From contig JABJHA010000021.1 of assembly GCA_018662005.1 (NCBI GenBank), forward strand, positions 62,001 to 126,000: a stretch of 64,000 bases of DNA, in the 5' to 3' direction. The translations under genes and the position numbers were made by a program. Shown in pieces: positions 50,815 through 60,362 of this stretch; the first letter of the stretch is position 1, and each line of letters begins with the position of its first letter. This DNA comes from Rhodospirillaceae bacterium. GTDB lineage: Bacteria; Pseudomonadota; Alphaproteobacteria; Rhodospirillales; JABHCV01. The notes below the pieces were generated by a model, which worked only from the letters and a program-made list of their open reading frames with translations, did not search any database and was not told the DNA's origin.

Positions 50815-52169
50815 TGAGAAGTTGGTTTCTCAATTCATTGCGTGACTATGAAGACAGGGATGCGGTTGTTTGGAACGGTCGGGTTTCGACGTATCGTGAT
50901 TTGCTGGATCTTTCAAAATGCTGGATTGAGAAAATCCAGGACGCCAATATTTTGAACGGCGCTACGGTTGCCCTCGTTGGTGATTTTGCGCCGGAAACCT
51001 GTGCAGCTTTCCTGGCTTTAATTGAAACTAAATGCATCATCGTGCCCCTGATGCCCGGTACTTTTGTTCGGCACCCCGAATTCCTGGAAATCGCTAACGT
51101 CGAATTCATTATAGACAGCCGGAAGGATGCAGCTATCGTCGTGCGAGAAGTGGCGCCAAGGCACCCTATTGTTCAATTCCTGGTTGATGAAGGCGACCCG
51201 GGATTGGTGCTCTTTTCTTCGGGTTCCACGGGGCTTAGCAAGGCAGCCGTGCATTCTTTGACGCCGTTGCTGGAGAAATACCGAACACCCCGACCCGCCA
51301 TGCGGTCCCTGACATTCCTGCTGCTGGATCATATCGGCGGAGTAAATACTTTTTTCCACGTGATATCCAGCGGCGGGGTCCTGGTAGCCACCAGTGAGAG
51401 GACACCCGCTGGAGTTTTCAAGGCGATTGAAAGCGCACGTGTTGAGCTACTGCCCGTTTCTCCTACTTTTCTAAACCTATGTCTGCTGACCAAGGAATAT
51501 CTCAATTACGATACGTCAAGCCTCAGGAAAATCTCCTATGGTACTGAACCCATGCCTCAATCCACACTCGATGCGGTGAAGAAAGCATTTCCTGGTATCG
51601 TCTTGCAGCAAACCTATGGTTTGACCGAAGTCGGCATCATGAGTTCCAAAAGTCGTGAAGATGGCTCGCTTTGGGTGAAGATCGGTGGCCAAGGGTTCGA
51701 CACTAAAATTGTTAATAATCGGTTGTGGGTCAAGGCCCAATCCGCCATGATCGGATACTTGAATTCCCCTTCACCGTTTGATGATGAAGGATGGCTAAAC
51801 ACTCATGATATTGTGGAACTTGATGGTGAATTTATCCGTTTTTTAGGACGCGATTCGGAAATCATAAATGTCGGCGGCGAAAAATTATTCCCGGCCGAAG
51901 TGGTAAACCTACTGATTAGTCTGGACAATATTAAAGACGCCACCGTCAGGGGCGAACAGAACAATCTGATGGGGCAGATTGTTGTCGCCACGGTTAACCT
52001 GATCGAATCGGAAACCGCGCGTGATGTAAAAAGACGCATTCGCTCGGCCCTGAAGGGAAAGGTCGCCGAATATAAAATTCCTCATAAAATCATTATTGCA
52101 GACACAGATCAATTTAACGAGCGTTTCAAACGCATGCGCCTCACAGATATGGAAAAAGTTCCGACATGA
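50814..52169 (+). CDS. AMP-forming acyl ligase (adenylate-forming enzyme 1)
   Basis: 451 residues. Motifs of the ANL superfamily: LVLFSSGSTGLSKAAVH, QQTYGLTEVGIM, WLNTHDIVEL, FLGRDSEIINVGGEKLFPAEVV. It activates a carboxylic acid as an acyl-AMP for transfer, likely to the neighbouring ACP. It is shorter than typical acyl-CoA synthetases at the N-terminus. ATG at 50814 overlaps the SDR stop (TAATG). Confidence 0.88.
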   Translation: MRSWFLNSLRDYEDRDAVVWNGRVSTYRDLLDLSKCWIEKIQDANILNGATVALVGDFAPETCAAFLALIETKCIIVPLMPGTFVRHPEFLEIANVEFIIDSRKDAAIVVREVAPRHPIVQFLVDEGDPGLVLFSSGSTGLSKAAVHSLTPLLEKYRTPRPAMRSLTFLLLDHIGGVNTFFHVISSGGVLVATSERTPAGVFKAIESARVELLPVSPTFLNLCLLTKEYLNYDTSSLRKISYGTEPMPQSTLDAVKKAFPGIVLQQTYGLTEVGIMSSKSREDGSLWVKIGGQGFDTKIVNNRLWVKAQSAMIGYLNSPSPFDDEGWLNTHDIVELDGEFIRFLGRDSEIINVGGEKLFPAEVVNLLISLDNIKDATVRGEQNNLMGQIVVATVNLIESETARDVKRRIRSALKGKVAEYKIPHKIIIADTDQFNERFKRMRLTDMEKVPT

Positions 52170-52774
52170 GCGAGTACTTCGAGCTGGACGAATCACATGT
52201 AGGTGTTATCGTCGCGGCTCATATGGAAACTTGGCAGAAGGATACTCTGTCCGTTCAGTTGGGCCCTACTTTTTTAAATGCATTCTATAAATTGGCCATC
52301 GCCGACGAGCAAACCTTGGCTCTTGGTATCCGGAAAAAAACTAAATCCCCGACGTCGGCATGGTGTCTTGGATTTAGACAATACAATTCATTTAATGCGA
52401 AGCTAAAAAGTCAGATGGGCTTGGGACTGCATATACTTGTTGCCAAAAAGATGCTCAGCAGAGCACTTTCTCTATCTCATCTCATCGAGGCTATTTTTGG
52501 TGAAGACCAGGCCAGAGCCGTACAATTTCCGGAAAGCCATCTAGGGGCCTTCGGCTGCGTAGGGAAGGAATTTGACGATGTGCTCTTGCTGGCAAAACTG
52601 ATTAAATTCACGGCCACGGAAATTTGCAAAAGCAGCCCTGCATGCTGGGCCGTTACGAACGAAAATAATAAAGGCGCCAAGATGGTCATGACACGAGCAA
52701 ACTTCAATCGAATCGACACAATTTTGGCAAAAAACAGAACCCTTGGTATATATGAATTCTCAGCAGCACACTGA
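52166..52774 (+). CDS. GNAT-like acyltransferase, tentative
   Basis: 202 residues with an N-terminal pattern of GNAT enzymes: VGVIVAAHMETWQKDTLSVQLGPTFLNAFYKLAIADEQTLALGI. The acetyl-CoA loop is not clear to me, so the assignment is tentative. Could hold the acyl transfer step of the cassette. ATGA overlap with the ligase upstream and a 23-bp overlap with the methyltransferase downstream. Confidence 0.5.
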   Translation: MSEYFELDESHVGVIVAAHMETWQKDTLSVQLGPTFLNAFYKLAIADEQTLALGIRKKTKSPTSAWCLGFRQYNSFNAKLKSQMGLGLHILVAKKMLSRALSLSHLIEAIFGEDQARAVQFPESHLGAFGCVGKEFDDVLLLAKLIKFTATEICKSSPACWAVTNENNKGAKMVMTRANFNRIDTILAKNRTLGIYEFSAAH

Positions 52775-53777
52775 CGTCACGTTCTTTCGTTGTCCCAGTT
52801 GCGGCACCGAAAACCTGATAGCTTCTTCCGAATACGGTGTGTACGCGCAGTGCACAAAATGCCTAGAACAATTTGGCTTAATTGAGACATTCCCGTTTCT
52901 TGTACGCCGTGATTTCCTGTCTGTTATCGGCGAAGCTAACGATGTTTGCATACAAGCAGAAGACCTTGATGCCATGGCTGCCGATGTGGTGAAACAGGCA
53001 AACATCAAATTTCACAACGCCATCGCCGAAGAATATGAACACGATGTTTCCACGTTTGATATTTTTCGTCCCGGTGGAGCCTGCCAGCAGCGGCTCAAGG
53101 AAACCCTTAAGGAAGCCAGCAAAACATCAGGTGGCGATGTGATGCTGGATGTATGCTGCGGTACGGGAAATGTCCTTTTGGCGGGGAAGGATGAATTTGT
53201 CAATTGTATCGGTATCGATATTTCCGTCAACATGATGAAAATCGCGGCGTACCGGGATCTAGAAGTCATCGGTGCCGATGCCACGAATATTCCTTTTCCG
53301 GATGGCTCGGTTAATTGTGTAACGGCATTCAGTGCCCTGCATCACTTGGTTGATTATCCAGTTGTTGTCGCTGAAATGGCGCGCAGCCTGAAGCCCGGCG
53401 GCACGTTCTATACGGACTGGGACCCTAACGGTCACGTGACCCACACGGGTTGGGCGGTCTCCCTTATGGTCAATTCAGTTCACTTTGTTCGCCGTCTCAT
53501 TTCACGAAGCCAAATTCCGGAATCCGCCGAACAACGTGTTGCCGAATATCATCATAATTCCGAATCCGGATTCGACGCGGAGAAAGCCGCCGACGTGTTG
53601 CGGGCGGAGAAATTTTCTAAAGTTGAGGTGATCTATCATTTAAACCCGCCGAGTTTTCGTAAAGCCGGGGGATGGTCCTCAGTTATCGCCATCATGGCAG
53701 CTTTTAAAATAATCAGCTTTGTTCCGCCTATCCCTAAAAATCTATACCCTTGGGTAGCTATACGCGCTATCAAATAG
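52752..53777 (+). CDS. SAM-dependent methyltransferase with N-terminal zinc ribbon
   Basis: 341 residues from ATG 52752. Two Cys pairs open the protein (FRCPSCGTEN and CTKCLEQFG), a zinc ribbon as in Trm112-like domains; then a class I methyltransferase (VMLDVCCGTGNVLLAG, IGIDISVNMMKIA, HHLVDYPVVVAEMARSLKPGGTFYTDWD). It may methylate the acyl chain or the sugar. An upstream TTG (52743) is the longer option. Confidence 0.86.
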   Translation: MNSQQHTDVTFFRCPSCGTENLIASSEYGVYAQCTKCLEQFGLIETFPFLVRRDFLSVIGEANDVCIQAEDLDAMAADVVKQANIKFHNAIAEEYEHDVSTFDIFRPGGACQQRLKETLKEASKTSGGDVMLDVCCGTGNVLLAGKDEFVNCIGIDISVNMMKIAAYRDLEVIGADATNIPFPDGSVNCVTAFSALHHLVDYPVVVAEMARSLKPGGTFYTDWDPNGHVTHTGWAVSLMVNSVHFVRRLISRSQIPESAEQRVAEYHHNSESGFDAEKAADVLRAEKFSKVEVIYHLNPPSFRKAGGWSSVIAIMAAFKIISFVPPIPKNLYPWVAIRAIK

Positions 53778-53787
53778 GCAGCCTTAA

Positions 53788-55317
53788 ATGGCTGCAGAAA
53801 AGCCAAAATTAGATGGGTATGTTGCGATGCTAGCTTTTTTTTACGAAAAAATGTATTCCGTTTTCAGCACATCGAAGCGTGATGCATTCGTGTCTTATGA
53901 TACGCATTTTTCCTACGATGAAATGTTTCAGAACATGTTGAAAATCAACAGCGTTTTGACGCAGTTTCACAATCATCGATTGGTTGTTTATGCGAACAAG
54001 GAGTTCCCCACGTATTGCGCTCTGTTTGCGACTATTCTTTCAGGCAACACCTGGGTGCCCATGAACCCTTCGTTACCGGCCAAACGGGTAATGGAAATGA
54101 TGTCCCTGGCGGAACCTTCAGTTATTCTAACGGACCGGGATTTACCCGATATCATGACCGAATATGTCGCTACAAAAGGCATTACCGTTTATCGCCTGCA
54201 AGAAGTGCTGGATGGAGATGACAAAGCTGAATTTGATCTGGACAGGATTGAGCCTAATAACGACGCTATCATTTACTTCACATCCGGTTCGACCGGTATG
54301 CCGAAAGGCGTTCCGTTGACCCATGCCAATTACTGCAATACGGTCAATAATCTGCTTGACCTATTGCCCTTTAACAAAGGCGAAGTCTTCGCTGACTACC
54401 ATGATTTCGGGTTTGTCATATCTATCCCGATTCTGTTCCCGTGCGTAATGACCGAAAGTGCATTTTCTCCTGCCCTGAACGATATGGACTTATTGATGCC
54501 AGGAAATCATCTGGGGGAAAACAAGGTCACGGTGTTGATTACCGTTCCCTCGACAATCGCCAACCTCCGCAGGTTGCGGCCCGATGGCTTGCCCGATGTC
54601 AAACTGAATATTTTGATCAATTGCGGAGAGCCCTTGCATCTGGATATTCTTGATTACTGTCTGAATAAGCTTGACGCCAGTCAGATAAATAATTTCTATG
54701 GCAGCACCGAAGTATCGTGTTGGACTTTCCGCCACTTGTGCAAGGAGGAAGATTTAAAACGGTTTGAACAATTCGGCGTAATTCCCATTGGCAATGTCCT
54801 GCCCGGAACCCAAATGCAGGTTACCAAAGACGAGGAATTAATGGTTTCAGGTCGGCAAATTACGGCGGGTTATCTCAACGACGTGAATCCCGAATCATTC
54901 GTGATGGAAAATAGTACGTATTGGTTCCGAACAGGTGATAAGGTCGTGCCGTTCCAAGATATGTGGATTTGTAAGGGACGCTTGGATTCCCAGGTAAAAA
55001 TTTCCGGCTATCGCATCGAATTAACGGATACCGAAGCCCATTTGCGGGCTATGAAAGACGTTGATGCTGCGGTATGTTTTGTCAGTGGCGAAGATGCCAC
55101 CCGATTCATCGTCGCCATTTTACATTCAACCGAAAACGTTGATGTCCGGCAGGTTCGAACCTTCCTCGCTGATCGATTGCCAAGCTATATGTTCCCGAAA
55201 CAGATCATCTGCAAAGCCGAAATGCCACTGAACAAAGCCGGAAAAATTGACCGCGCCGGACTGAAGGCTGCCTACTTTGACGGCTCTCTAAGCCGCGATA
55301 TCGCCACCCCCGAATGA
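53788..55317 (+). CDS. Adenylate-forming enzyme 2 (D-Ala ligase/NRPS A-domain-like)
   Basis: 509 residues, all core motifs present: AIIYFTSGSTGMPKGVPLTHANYC, NNFYGSTEVSCW, TYWFRTGDKVV, CKGRLDSQVKISGYRIELTDTEAHL, LNKAGKIDRAGL with the catalytic Lys. Resembles DltA and stand-alone NRPS adenylation domains more than acyl-CoA synthetases, suggesting an amino acid or hydroxyacid substrate loaded on the carrier. The GT2 gene overlaps its end by 4 bp. Confidence 0.88.
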   Translation: MAAEKPKLDGYVAMLAFFYEKMYSVFSTSKRDAFVSYDTHFSYDEMFQNMLKINSVLTQFHNHRLVVYANKEFPTYCALFATILSGNTWVPMNPSLPAKRVMEMMSLAEPSVILTDRDLPDIMTEYVATKGITVYRLQEVLDGDDKAEFDLDRIEPNNDAIIYFTSGSTGMPKGVPLTHANYCNTVNNLLDLLPFNKGEVFADYHDFGFVISIPILFPCVMTESAFSPALNDMDLLMPGNHLGENKVTVLITVPSTIANLRRLRPDGLPDVKLNILINCGEPLHLDILDYCLNKLDASQINNFYGSTEVSCWTFRHLCKEEDLKRFEQFGVIPIGNVLPGTQMQVTKDEELMVSGRQITAGYLNDVNPESFVMENSTYWFRTGDKVVPFQDMWICKGRLDSQVKISGYRIELTDTEAHLRAMKDVDAAVCFVSGEDATRFIVAILHSTENVDVRQVRTFLADRLPSYMFPKQIICKAEMPLNKAGKIDRAGLKAAYFDGSLSRDIATPE

Positions 55318-56048
55318 GAGCTAACCTGCCTGGTAAATTGTCGCTTGTTATTCCTTGTTTTAACGAGGCAGAAAGCCTTCCTGACTTATTTAAACGCCTG
55401 GATGAACTTAAAGTATCACTCCATGGGCTGGGTATCCTGGATGAGTACATCATCATTGATGATGGTTCTATCGACACCACATGGGCGATGTTAAATCAGC
55501 AATATGGTTCGGATAATCAAGTCCGCCTGATACGCCATGTCGATAATATAGGATTTGGCGGGGCCTTGAAAACCGGTCTTGGTTTGGCGACCGGCGACAT
55601 TGTCGTCAGCGTTGATGCGGATACGAACTACGATCTGCGTAAAATACCTGACATGTTGGCATATTTCAAAATTGGATTTGATGTAGTGACCGCTTCGCCA
55701 TTCGGGCGGGGTGGACGGTGGAACTATCCCCTGCACCGTTTCCTTCTTTCCAAAGGCGTAGCGGGATTGTATCGCCTAGCCTTGGGAAAAACAGTGCCAC
55801 CGCTTAGCGTCTACACCTGCGGATTTCGGGCTTATAGGCGCGAGGCCCTGGATCTCATAATGCCCGAAGCGAACGATTTCCTGGCGACAGCTGAAATTTT
55901 AGTTCACGCCTTGCTGGCGGGTTTGTGTGTCGCCGAAATGCCTGTTACGGTGCACAAACGGGTGCATGGGGTTTCGAAGATGAAATTGGGGAAAACTGCC
56001 CGTCGTCATCTTGGATTCCTGTGGTCTTTGTGTCAGCGACCGATATAG
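55314..56048 (+). CDS. Glycosyltransferase family 2
   Basis: 244 residues: LSLVIPCFNEAESLPDLFKRLDEL, YIIIDDGSIDTTW, GFGGALKTGLGLATGDIVVSVDADTNYD with the metal-binding DAD motif, GFRAYRREALDLI. No C-terminal membrane helices, so soluble or peripheral. Similar to polyprenyl-phosphate hexose transferases of the DPM1 type. ATGA overlap with the adenylation gene. Confidence 0.9.
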   Translation: MRANLPGKLSLVIPCFNEAESLPDLFKRLDELKVSLHGLGILDEYIIIDDGSIDTTWAMLNQQYGSDNQVRLIRHVDNIGFGGALKTGLGLATGDIVVSVDADTNYDLRKIPDMLAYFKIGFDVVTASPFGRGGRWNYPLHRFLLSKGVAGLYRLALGKTVPPLSVYTCGFRAYRREALDLIMPEANDFLATAEILVHALLAGLCVAEMPVTVHKRVHGVSKMKLGKTARRHLGFLWSLCQRPI

Positions 56049-56058
56049 ATAATTTTCC

Positions 56059-57264
56059 ATGCTTGTTCCCCGACTTTCCCCATCGTTTGAGACCCTTGAT
56101 TTACTTTCCGTAATATGTGGCGGCGATGAGCAGAATTCTGTTTTGCAATTTGAAGACGATCTAGCCAGATACGCCGGGCGGCGTTTTGCCCTGGCTTTTC
56201 CTATGGCCAGAAGCGGACTTAACGCGCTGATCGGCGCCATGGGCTGGCGGGACCGGGAAATCATCATGCCCGCCTATACCTGTGCGGTCGTCGCAAACGT
56301 CATTATCGCATCGGGAAACCGTCCCGTTTTCGTCGATATAGATACCGATACTTTCAATATGCAAGTTGACCGTCTCGAAGCGGCGTTAAGCCCTGACACC
56401 GTTGCCATTATTGCCACCCATATGTATGGCTTTCCCATGAACCTGAAAGAACTTAGCGTCGCAGTCGAAAACAGGGGTGACGTTATGATCATTCAGGACT
56501 GCGCCCTGGCGTTGGGGGCGACGTCTGCCGGGGTGCCGGTTCATGCCCATGGTGCCGTCGCCTTGTTTTCCTTTAGTTTGGGTAAGCAGATTTCTACGGT
56601 CGAGGGGGGAGCGTTAGTTTTCGATGACCAAAAATTGTACCGATCTGTCAAACGTATGCGGGATAACAGCTTTGTCGCGCCACCCCTCCGCCGATACTTG
56701 CTTCAATACGCTCTTCTTGTAGCTGCGCATTTTGGTCTGACGCCGCCCCTCTACCCTTTTGTCATGGCACTGAAACACCATACTAGGCTGCTAAACATCA
56801 TTACCGATTACTACCGGGAAGATGAAATCATCACCGCCAGCAATTTTTACGAACACCTGCCACCGTTCCTCGCTCGCCTGGGAATTCGGCAGCTTGAAAA
56901 AATTAACAATTTGTTAACGGTGAGGAAAAAAAATTCGGATCGCTTGATGGCGGCGGCCCATCAACTTCCTAGTCTTCACTGCCCAAACCCGCCTGACGGG
57001 GCCTCCTGGTCACATGCACCCTGTCTGGTGGAAAATCGGACAAGGTTTATTTCCCACATGGCCGCACATGGCGTGCAGGTGGGAACGGAAGTTTTCAACT
57101 ATGCGCTGCCGGAAATGGCCGTTTATAAACCCTATGTTGACGGAAACTTTGATGGAGCTAAACGGGTCGCCCGTGAAATTATCCTGTTACCTAACCATCC
57201 TCGGCTTCGAGCATCGGACTTGGAGCTGATTGAAACTGCCCTTTGGGCCTGGAGAACGAAGTGA
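56059..57264 (+). CDS. DegT/DnrJ/EryC1-type PLP aminotransferase
   Basis: 401 residues. PLP lysine K176 in FSLGKQISTVEGGAL, cofactor Asp in QDCALALGA (D147), and PVFVDIDTDTFNMQVDRLEAAL and THMYGFPMNL segments. Family members transaminate keto sugars such as 3-keto or 4-keto nucleotide sugars. It is more divergent than the decayed DegT copy at 62.2-62.8 kb, and has an extra hydrophobic middle segment (LLQYALLVAAHFGLTPPLYPFVM). The deacetylase start overlaps its stop (GTGA). Confidence 0.88.
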   Translation: MLVPRLSPSFETLDLLSVICGGDEQNSVLQFEDDLARYAGRRFALAFPMARSGLNALIGAMGWRDREIIMPAYTCAVVANVIIASGNRPVFVDIDTDTFNMQVDRLEAALSPDTVAIIATHMYGFPMNLKELSVAVENRGDVMIIQDCALALGATSAGVPVHAHGAVALFSFSLGKQISTVEGGALVFDDQKLYRSVKRMRDNSFVAPPLRRYLLQYALLVAAHFGLTPPLYPFVMALKHHTRLLNIITDYYREDEIITASNFYEHLPPFLARLGIRQLEKINNLLTVRKKNSDRLMAAAHQLPSLHCPNPPDGASWSHAPCLVENRTRFISHMAAHGVQVGTEVFNYALPEMAVYKPYVDGNFDGAKRVAREIILLPNHPRLRASDLELIETALWAWRTK

Positions 57265-58655
57265 GCAGGGTTTATATTCAAACCCATCCGAAAATTTTGG
57301 GCGCGCCGTGGTTTTCCTACACCCTTGATCTCATAGGTAAGATTGCGGGGCTGGCCGCGCCAATTCAAGCAGGAACGCATGCCTCACCCGACGCGGAAGC
57401 AGTGACTTTATGCTATGGTACTGAAGCTAGTGCATTTTTCATACCCGCGAAGACCGGCATTGGAAACGGCGAGATGATTCCACACGATTTCGATTGTGGT
57501 CCGGCGGGACAGGTGTCCGTGCCCATTTACACAGAAACTGTGGATGGCTCGTCGGGAACTGTCGACCTGCTGTATAACTTTTTCGCCTATGTTTCCTGCC
57601 TGGAGGAATTCGAACATGAGAAATCCAGGGGCCCTATTCAATCCTACGCCTTTCGCCTGAAGGGAAATACGGCTCGTTTCGAGCGTCCCTTCGCGCAATA
57701 TTTGGGCCTCGCCTTTCGTCGCTTGTTGGAAAAACATAATCCAAAATTGTTGGACCCTTTAAACTCCAGGTCCACTATTTATTTGACCCATGATGTAGAT
57801 GTCATTGGCAAAACAATGCGGACACGTTTGAAAGAATCAGCGTTTCGGCTATATTCTGGATTACGATCAGGCAGGTTCGCCGCGAAATGGATATTGACAA
57901 TGCTGTTGGGCGCCGATGATTATTTTCTTTTCGACAAAATCGCAAAAATAGAAGAGCGTCACGGCATAAGATCCAGCTTCAATATTTTCATACAACCGAC
58001 ACACAAGGGAATTGGCGAGCGGTTGCGGTCGATGATCTTTGATCCATCCTATGATCTAGCGGATATAAAAGACCTTATCCCGGTGTTGCGTGGCCTGCAT
58101 GCCCAAGGATTTGAAATAGGTGCCCACTTTGCATTCGACAGTTGGCAAAATTCGCACCGCATGGGACAGGAAAAAAGAAAGTTACAGGACCTTTTGGACT
58201 GCGGACGTGTGGTCTCGTGTCGACAACATTGGTTGCGGTTTTCATTGGCCGAGACATGGGCAGCTCAGTGGCAAAGCGGCATTGAGGTGGATACGACCTT
58301 GTGTTTTAACGATCTTCCGGGCTTCCGGGCAGGTCTAGCCATGCCCTTTCACCCCTATGACCATATCAATCAACGCCGTCACCATATTTTGGCCATTCCA
58401 ACCATCGTGATGGATAGTCATTTGCATTACTATCAATCCATGAATCTTGAACAACGTCGAGAAAGTCTCCGCAGTTTGCTTGATGAGGTAAGAGCCGTAG
58501 GCGGCAGCGCCGCGATGATCTGGCACAGTCACGTATTTTCGCAGGATCACGGCTGGGAAACAGATTACTTATATGTGCTTTCACTGCTGCGTGAGATGGG
58601 TATTCACAGCGGGCTACCTCGTGATCTTTGTGATCGTAAGGCCGGTGGAGCATGA
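57261..58655 (+). CDS. Polysaccharide-deacetylase-like protein
   Basis: 464 residues. The middle and C-terminal half show a NodB-like layout: TIYLTHDVDVIGKTM (metal Asp), GFEIGAHFAFDSW, SCRQHWLRFSLAETW, DTTLCFNDLPGFRAG and MIWHSHVFSQD. The N-terminal 190 residues are of the uncharacterised type that precedes such domains in polysaccharide loci. Probably removes acetyl or acts on an N-acyl sugar. GTG start at 57261 with GGAG 6 nt upstream. Confidence 0.75.
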   Translation: MSRVYIQTHPKILGAPWFSYTLDLIGKIAGLAAPIQAGTHASPDAEAVTLCYGTEASAFFIPAKTGIGNGEMIPHDFDCGPAGQVSVPIYTETVDGSSGTVDLLYNFFAYVSCLEEFEHEKSRGPIQSYAFRLKGNTARFERPFAQYLGLAFRRLLEKHNPKLLDPLNSRSTIYLTHDVDVIGKTMRTRLKESAFRLYSGLRSGRFAAKWILTMLLGADDYFLFDKIAKIEERHGIRSSFNIFIQPTHKGIGERLRSMIFDPSYDLADIKDLIPVLRGLHAQGFEIGAHFAFDSWQNSHRMGQEKRKLQDLLDCGRVVSCRQHWLRFSLAETWAAQWQSGIEVDTTLCFNDLPGFRAGLAMPFHPYDHINQRRHHILAIPTIVMDSHLHYYQSMNLEQRRESLRSLLDEVRAVGGSAAMIWHSHVFSQDHGWETDYLYVLSLLREMGIHSGLPRDLCDRKAGGA

Positions 58656-59317
58656 TTGGCAGAATTTCCAAAACCCTGATCAGGTTGCGCGATCTATTTA
58701 GGTTTAGGAAGTTCCCCGGCGTGCAGATTCACCCTAGCGCAGTGATAGATGTCCCATGTGAAATAGGGTCTGGCACGCGAATTTGGCATTTCGCTCATTT
58801 ATATGAAGGCTGCTCAGTTGGGGTCGACTGCATGATCGGCCAAAATGTCATGATCGGGCCGAACGTCAGTGTTGGGAAGGGATGCAAAGTGCAAAACAAC
58901 GTCAGCCTGTATGAAGGCGTGACATTGGGGGACGGGGTTTTCTGTGGACCGGGTTGTGTCTTTACCAATGTCATAAATCCTCGAGCCGAAATCGACCGAA
59001 AACATGAATTTAAACCGACGCTTGTCCGCAGTGGGGCAACCCTTGGCGCCAATTCGACGATTGTCTGTGGAACTACTATCGGAAAATTTGCATTCATAGG
59101 TGCCGCCGCAGTTGTCACCAAAAATATTTCTGATTTTGAAATGGTCGTCGGCAACCCTTCGCGAATTATTGGCCATATTTGTGTGTGTGGGAATAATCTT
59201 CCCCGCGATGAGTGGCGCGAAGCAACATGCCGCGAGTGTGGCCGTTTATATGCCCTTTCACCGTCCGGGGTACGCATAATTGAAACTTCCGAAATAGAGC
59301 AAAAACCGGATGATTGA
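58652..59317 (+). CDS. Left-handed beta-helix N-acyltransferase (WbpD/WlbB-like)
   Basis: 221 residues with hexapeptide repeats: IGSGTRIWHFAHLYEGCSVGVDCMIGQNVMIGPNVSVGKGCKVQNNVSLYEGVTLGDGVFCGPGCVFTNVINPRAEI, a signature of the UDP-sugar 3-N-acetyltransferases that act in diamino-uronic acid synthesis. The C-terminus carries CxC..CxxC (CVCGNN, CRECG), a possible zinc knuckle. ATG with GGTGGAG upstream; ATGA overlap. Confidence 0.88.
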   Translation: MIGRISKTLIRLRDLFRFRKFPGVQIHPSAVIDVPCEIGSGTRIWHFAHLYEGCSVGVDCMIGQNVMIGPNVSVGKGCKVQNNVSLYEGVTLGDGVFCGPGCVFTNVINPRAEIDRKHEFKPTLVRSGATLGANSTIVCGTTIGKFAFIGAAAVVTKNISDFEMVVGNPSRIIGHICVCGNNLPRDEWREATCRECGRLYALSPSGVRIIETSEIEQKPDD

Positions 59318-60362
59318 AAAATTAAGAATTGCTCAATTGGGACTTGGCTATTGGGGACAAAACCTGCTCAGAAATTTGCTCAACAACTCGAAAGCCGAAG
59401 TTACAGCGGTATGTGACCCAAACCAATCCCGTCTAGCCAGTGCTCTGGAGCGCGTGCCCACTGCGCGAGCCTACCAAAGCATTGACGATGTATTGAGAGA
59501 CCAGGACGTGCAGGCCGTATCGATCGCGACCCCTTCGGGTTTGCATTTCGCCCACGCTGCGGCGGCATTACGCGCCGGCAAAAGCGTCTTTGTCGAAAAG
59601 CCCATGACCACGACACTTGAAGACGCCGTAGCATTGGCAGGTATTTCTTCAGACACCGGTAAACTTGTAATGGTTGGCCACACCTACTTGTACAATTCAA
59701 TCGTCCAAAGCGTGAAAAAATATTTATGCATGGGTGAACTAGGCCAAGTTTACTATGCTCATTCCCAGCGCTTGAACCTGGGTAGGTTTCGTCACGATAG
59801 CGATGTGATCTGGACCCTGTCGCCCCATGATATTTCCATTTTTAACTTTTGGTTTGACGATTGCCCATATCGGGTTAGCGCCCGAACCATGTCCTATATT
59901 GGTAAGGACTGCGGTCATGCGGAAATTTGTTTTGCACAATTGGATTATGCTAATGGCATCAGTGCTCACTTGCATCTGTCGTGGCTAGACCCGCAGAAGG
60001 TTCGTCGCTCAATCATTGCCGGTTCCCGAAAAATGCTGGTCTACGATGACGTCGATCAGAATAGGTCGATCCAGATATTCGATAAATCCCAGGAACTGGA
60101 CGATATAATTTCGGAAAATTCAAAAGGCTATAGTTCCTCTATACGGGTAGGTAATGTGCACATTCCAAATCTCGTGACCAAGGAGCCGCTTTATTTGGAA
60201 ATGGATCAATTTATCGATAGTGTGACCAACAGCGCACCGTGTCCTAGTGATATCCGCAACGGCGTTTGGGTTACGGCGATTATGGATGCTTTGTCGCGGT
60301 CGGCCCGAAATGACGGGGTCCCGATTTGCGTAGACTATCCAAGCGTAATGGATGACGATTGA
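59310..60362 (+). CDS. Gfo/Idh/MocA sugar dehydrogenase (WbpB/WlbA-like)
   Basis: 350 residues. NAD site LAQLGLGYWGQNLLRNLL, the conserved EKP in SVFVEKPMTTTLEDAV, and C-terminal catalytic-domain motifs. In the Wbp/Wlb route this type oxidises C3 of a UDP-N-acetyl-uronic acid, giving the keto sugar used by the aminotransferase and acyltransferase next door. Overlaps the acyltransferase by 8 bp; the next gene starts at the base after its stop. Confidence 0.88.
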   Translation: MIEKLRIAQLGLGYWGQNLLRNLLNNSKAEVTAVCDPNQSRLASALERVPTARAYQSIDDVLRDQDVQAVSIATPSGLHFAHAAAALRAGKSVFVEKPMTTTLEDAVALAGISSDTGKLVMVGHTYLYNSIVQSVKKYLCMGELGQVYYAHSQRLNLGRFRHDSDVIWTLSPHDISIFNFWFDDCPYRVSARTMSYIGKDCGHAEICFAQLDYANGISAHLHLSWLDPQKVRRSIIAGSRKMLVYDDVDQNRSIQIFDKSQELDDIISENSKGYSSSIRVGNVHIPNLVTKEPLYLEMDQFIDSVTNSAPCPSDIRNGVWVTAIMDALSRSARNDGVPICVDYPSVMDDD

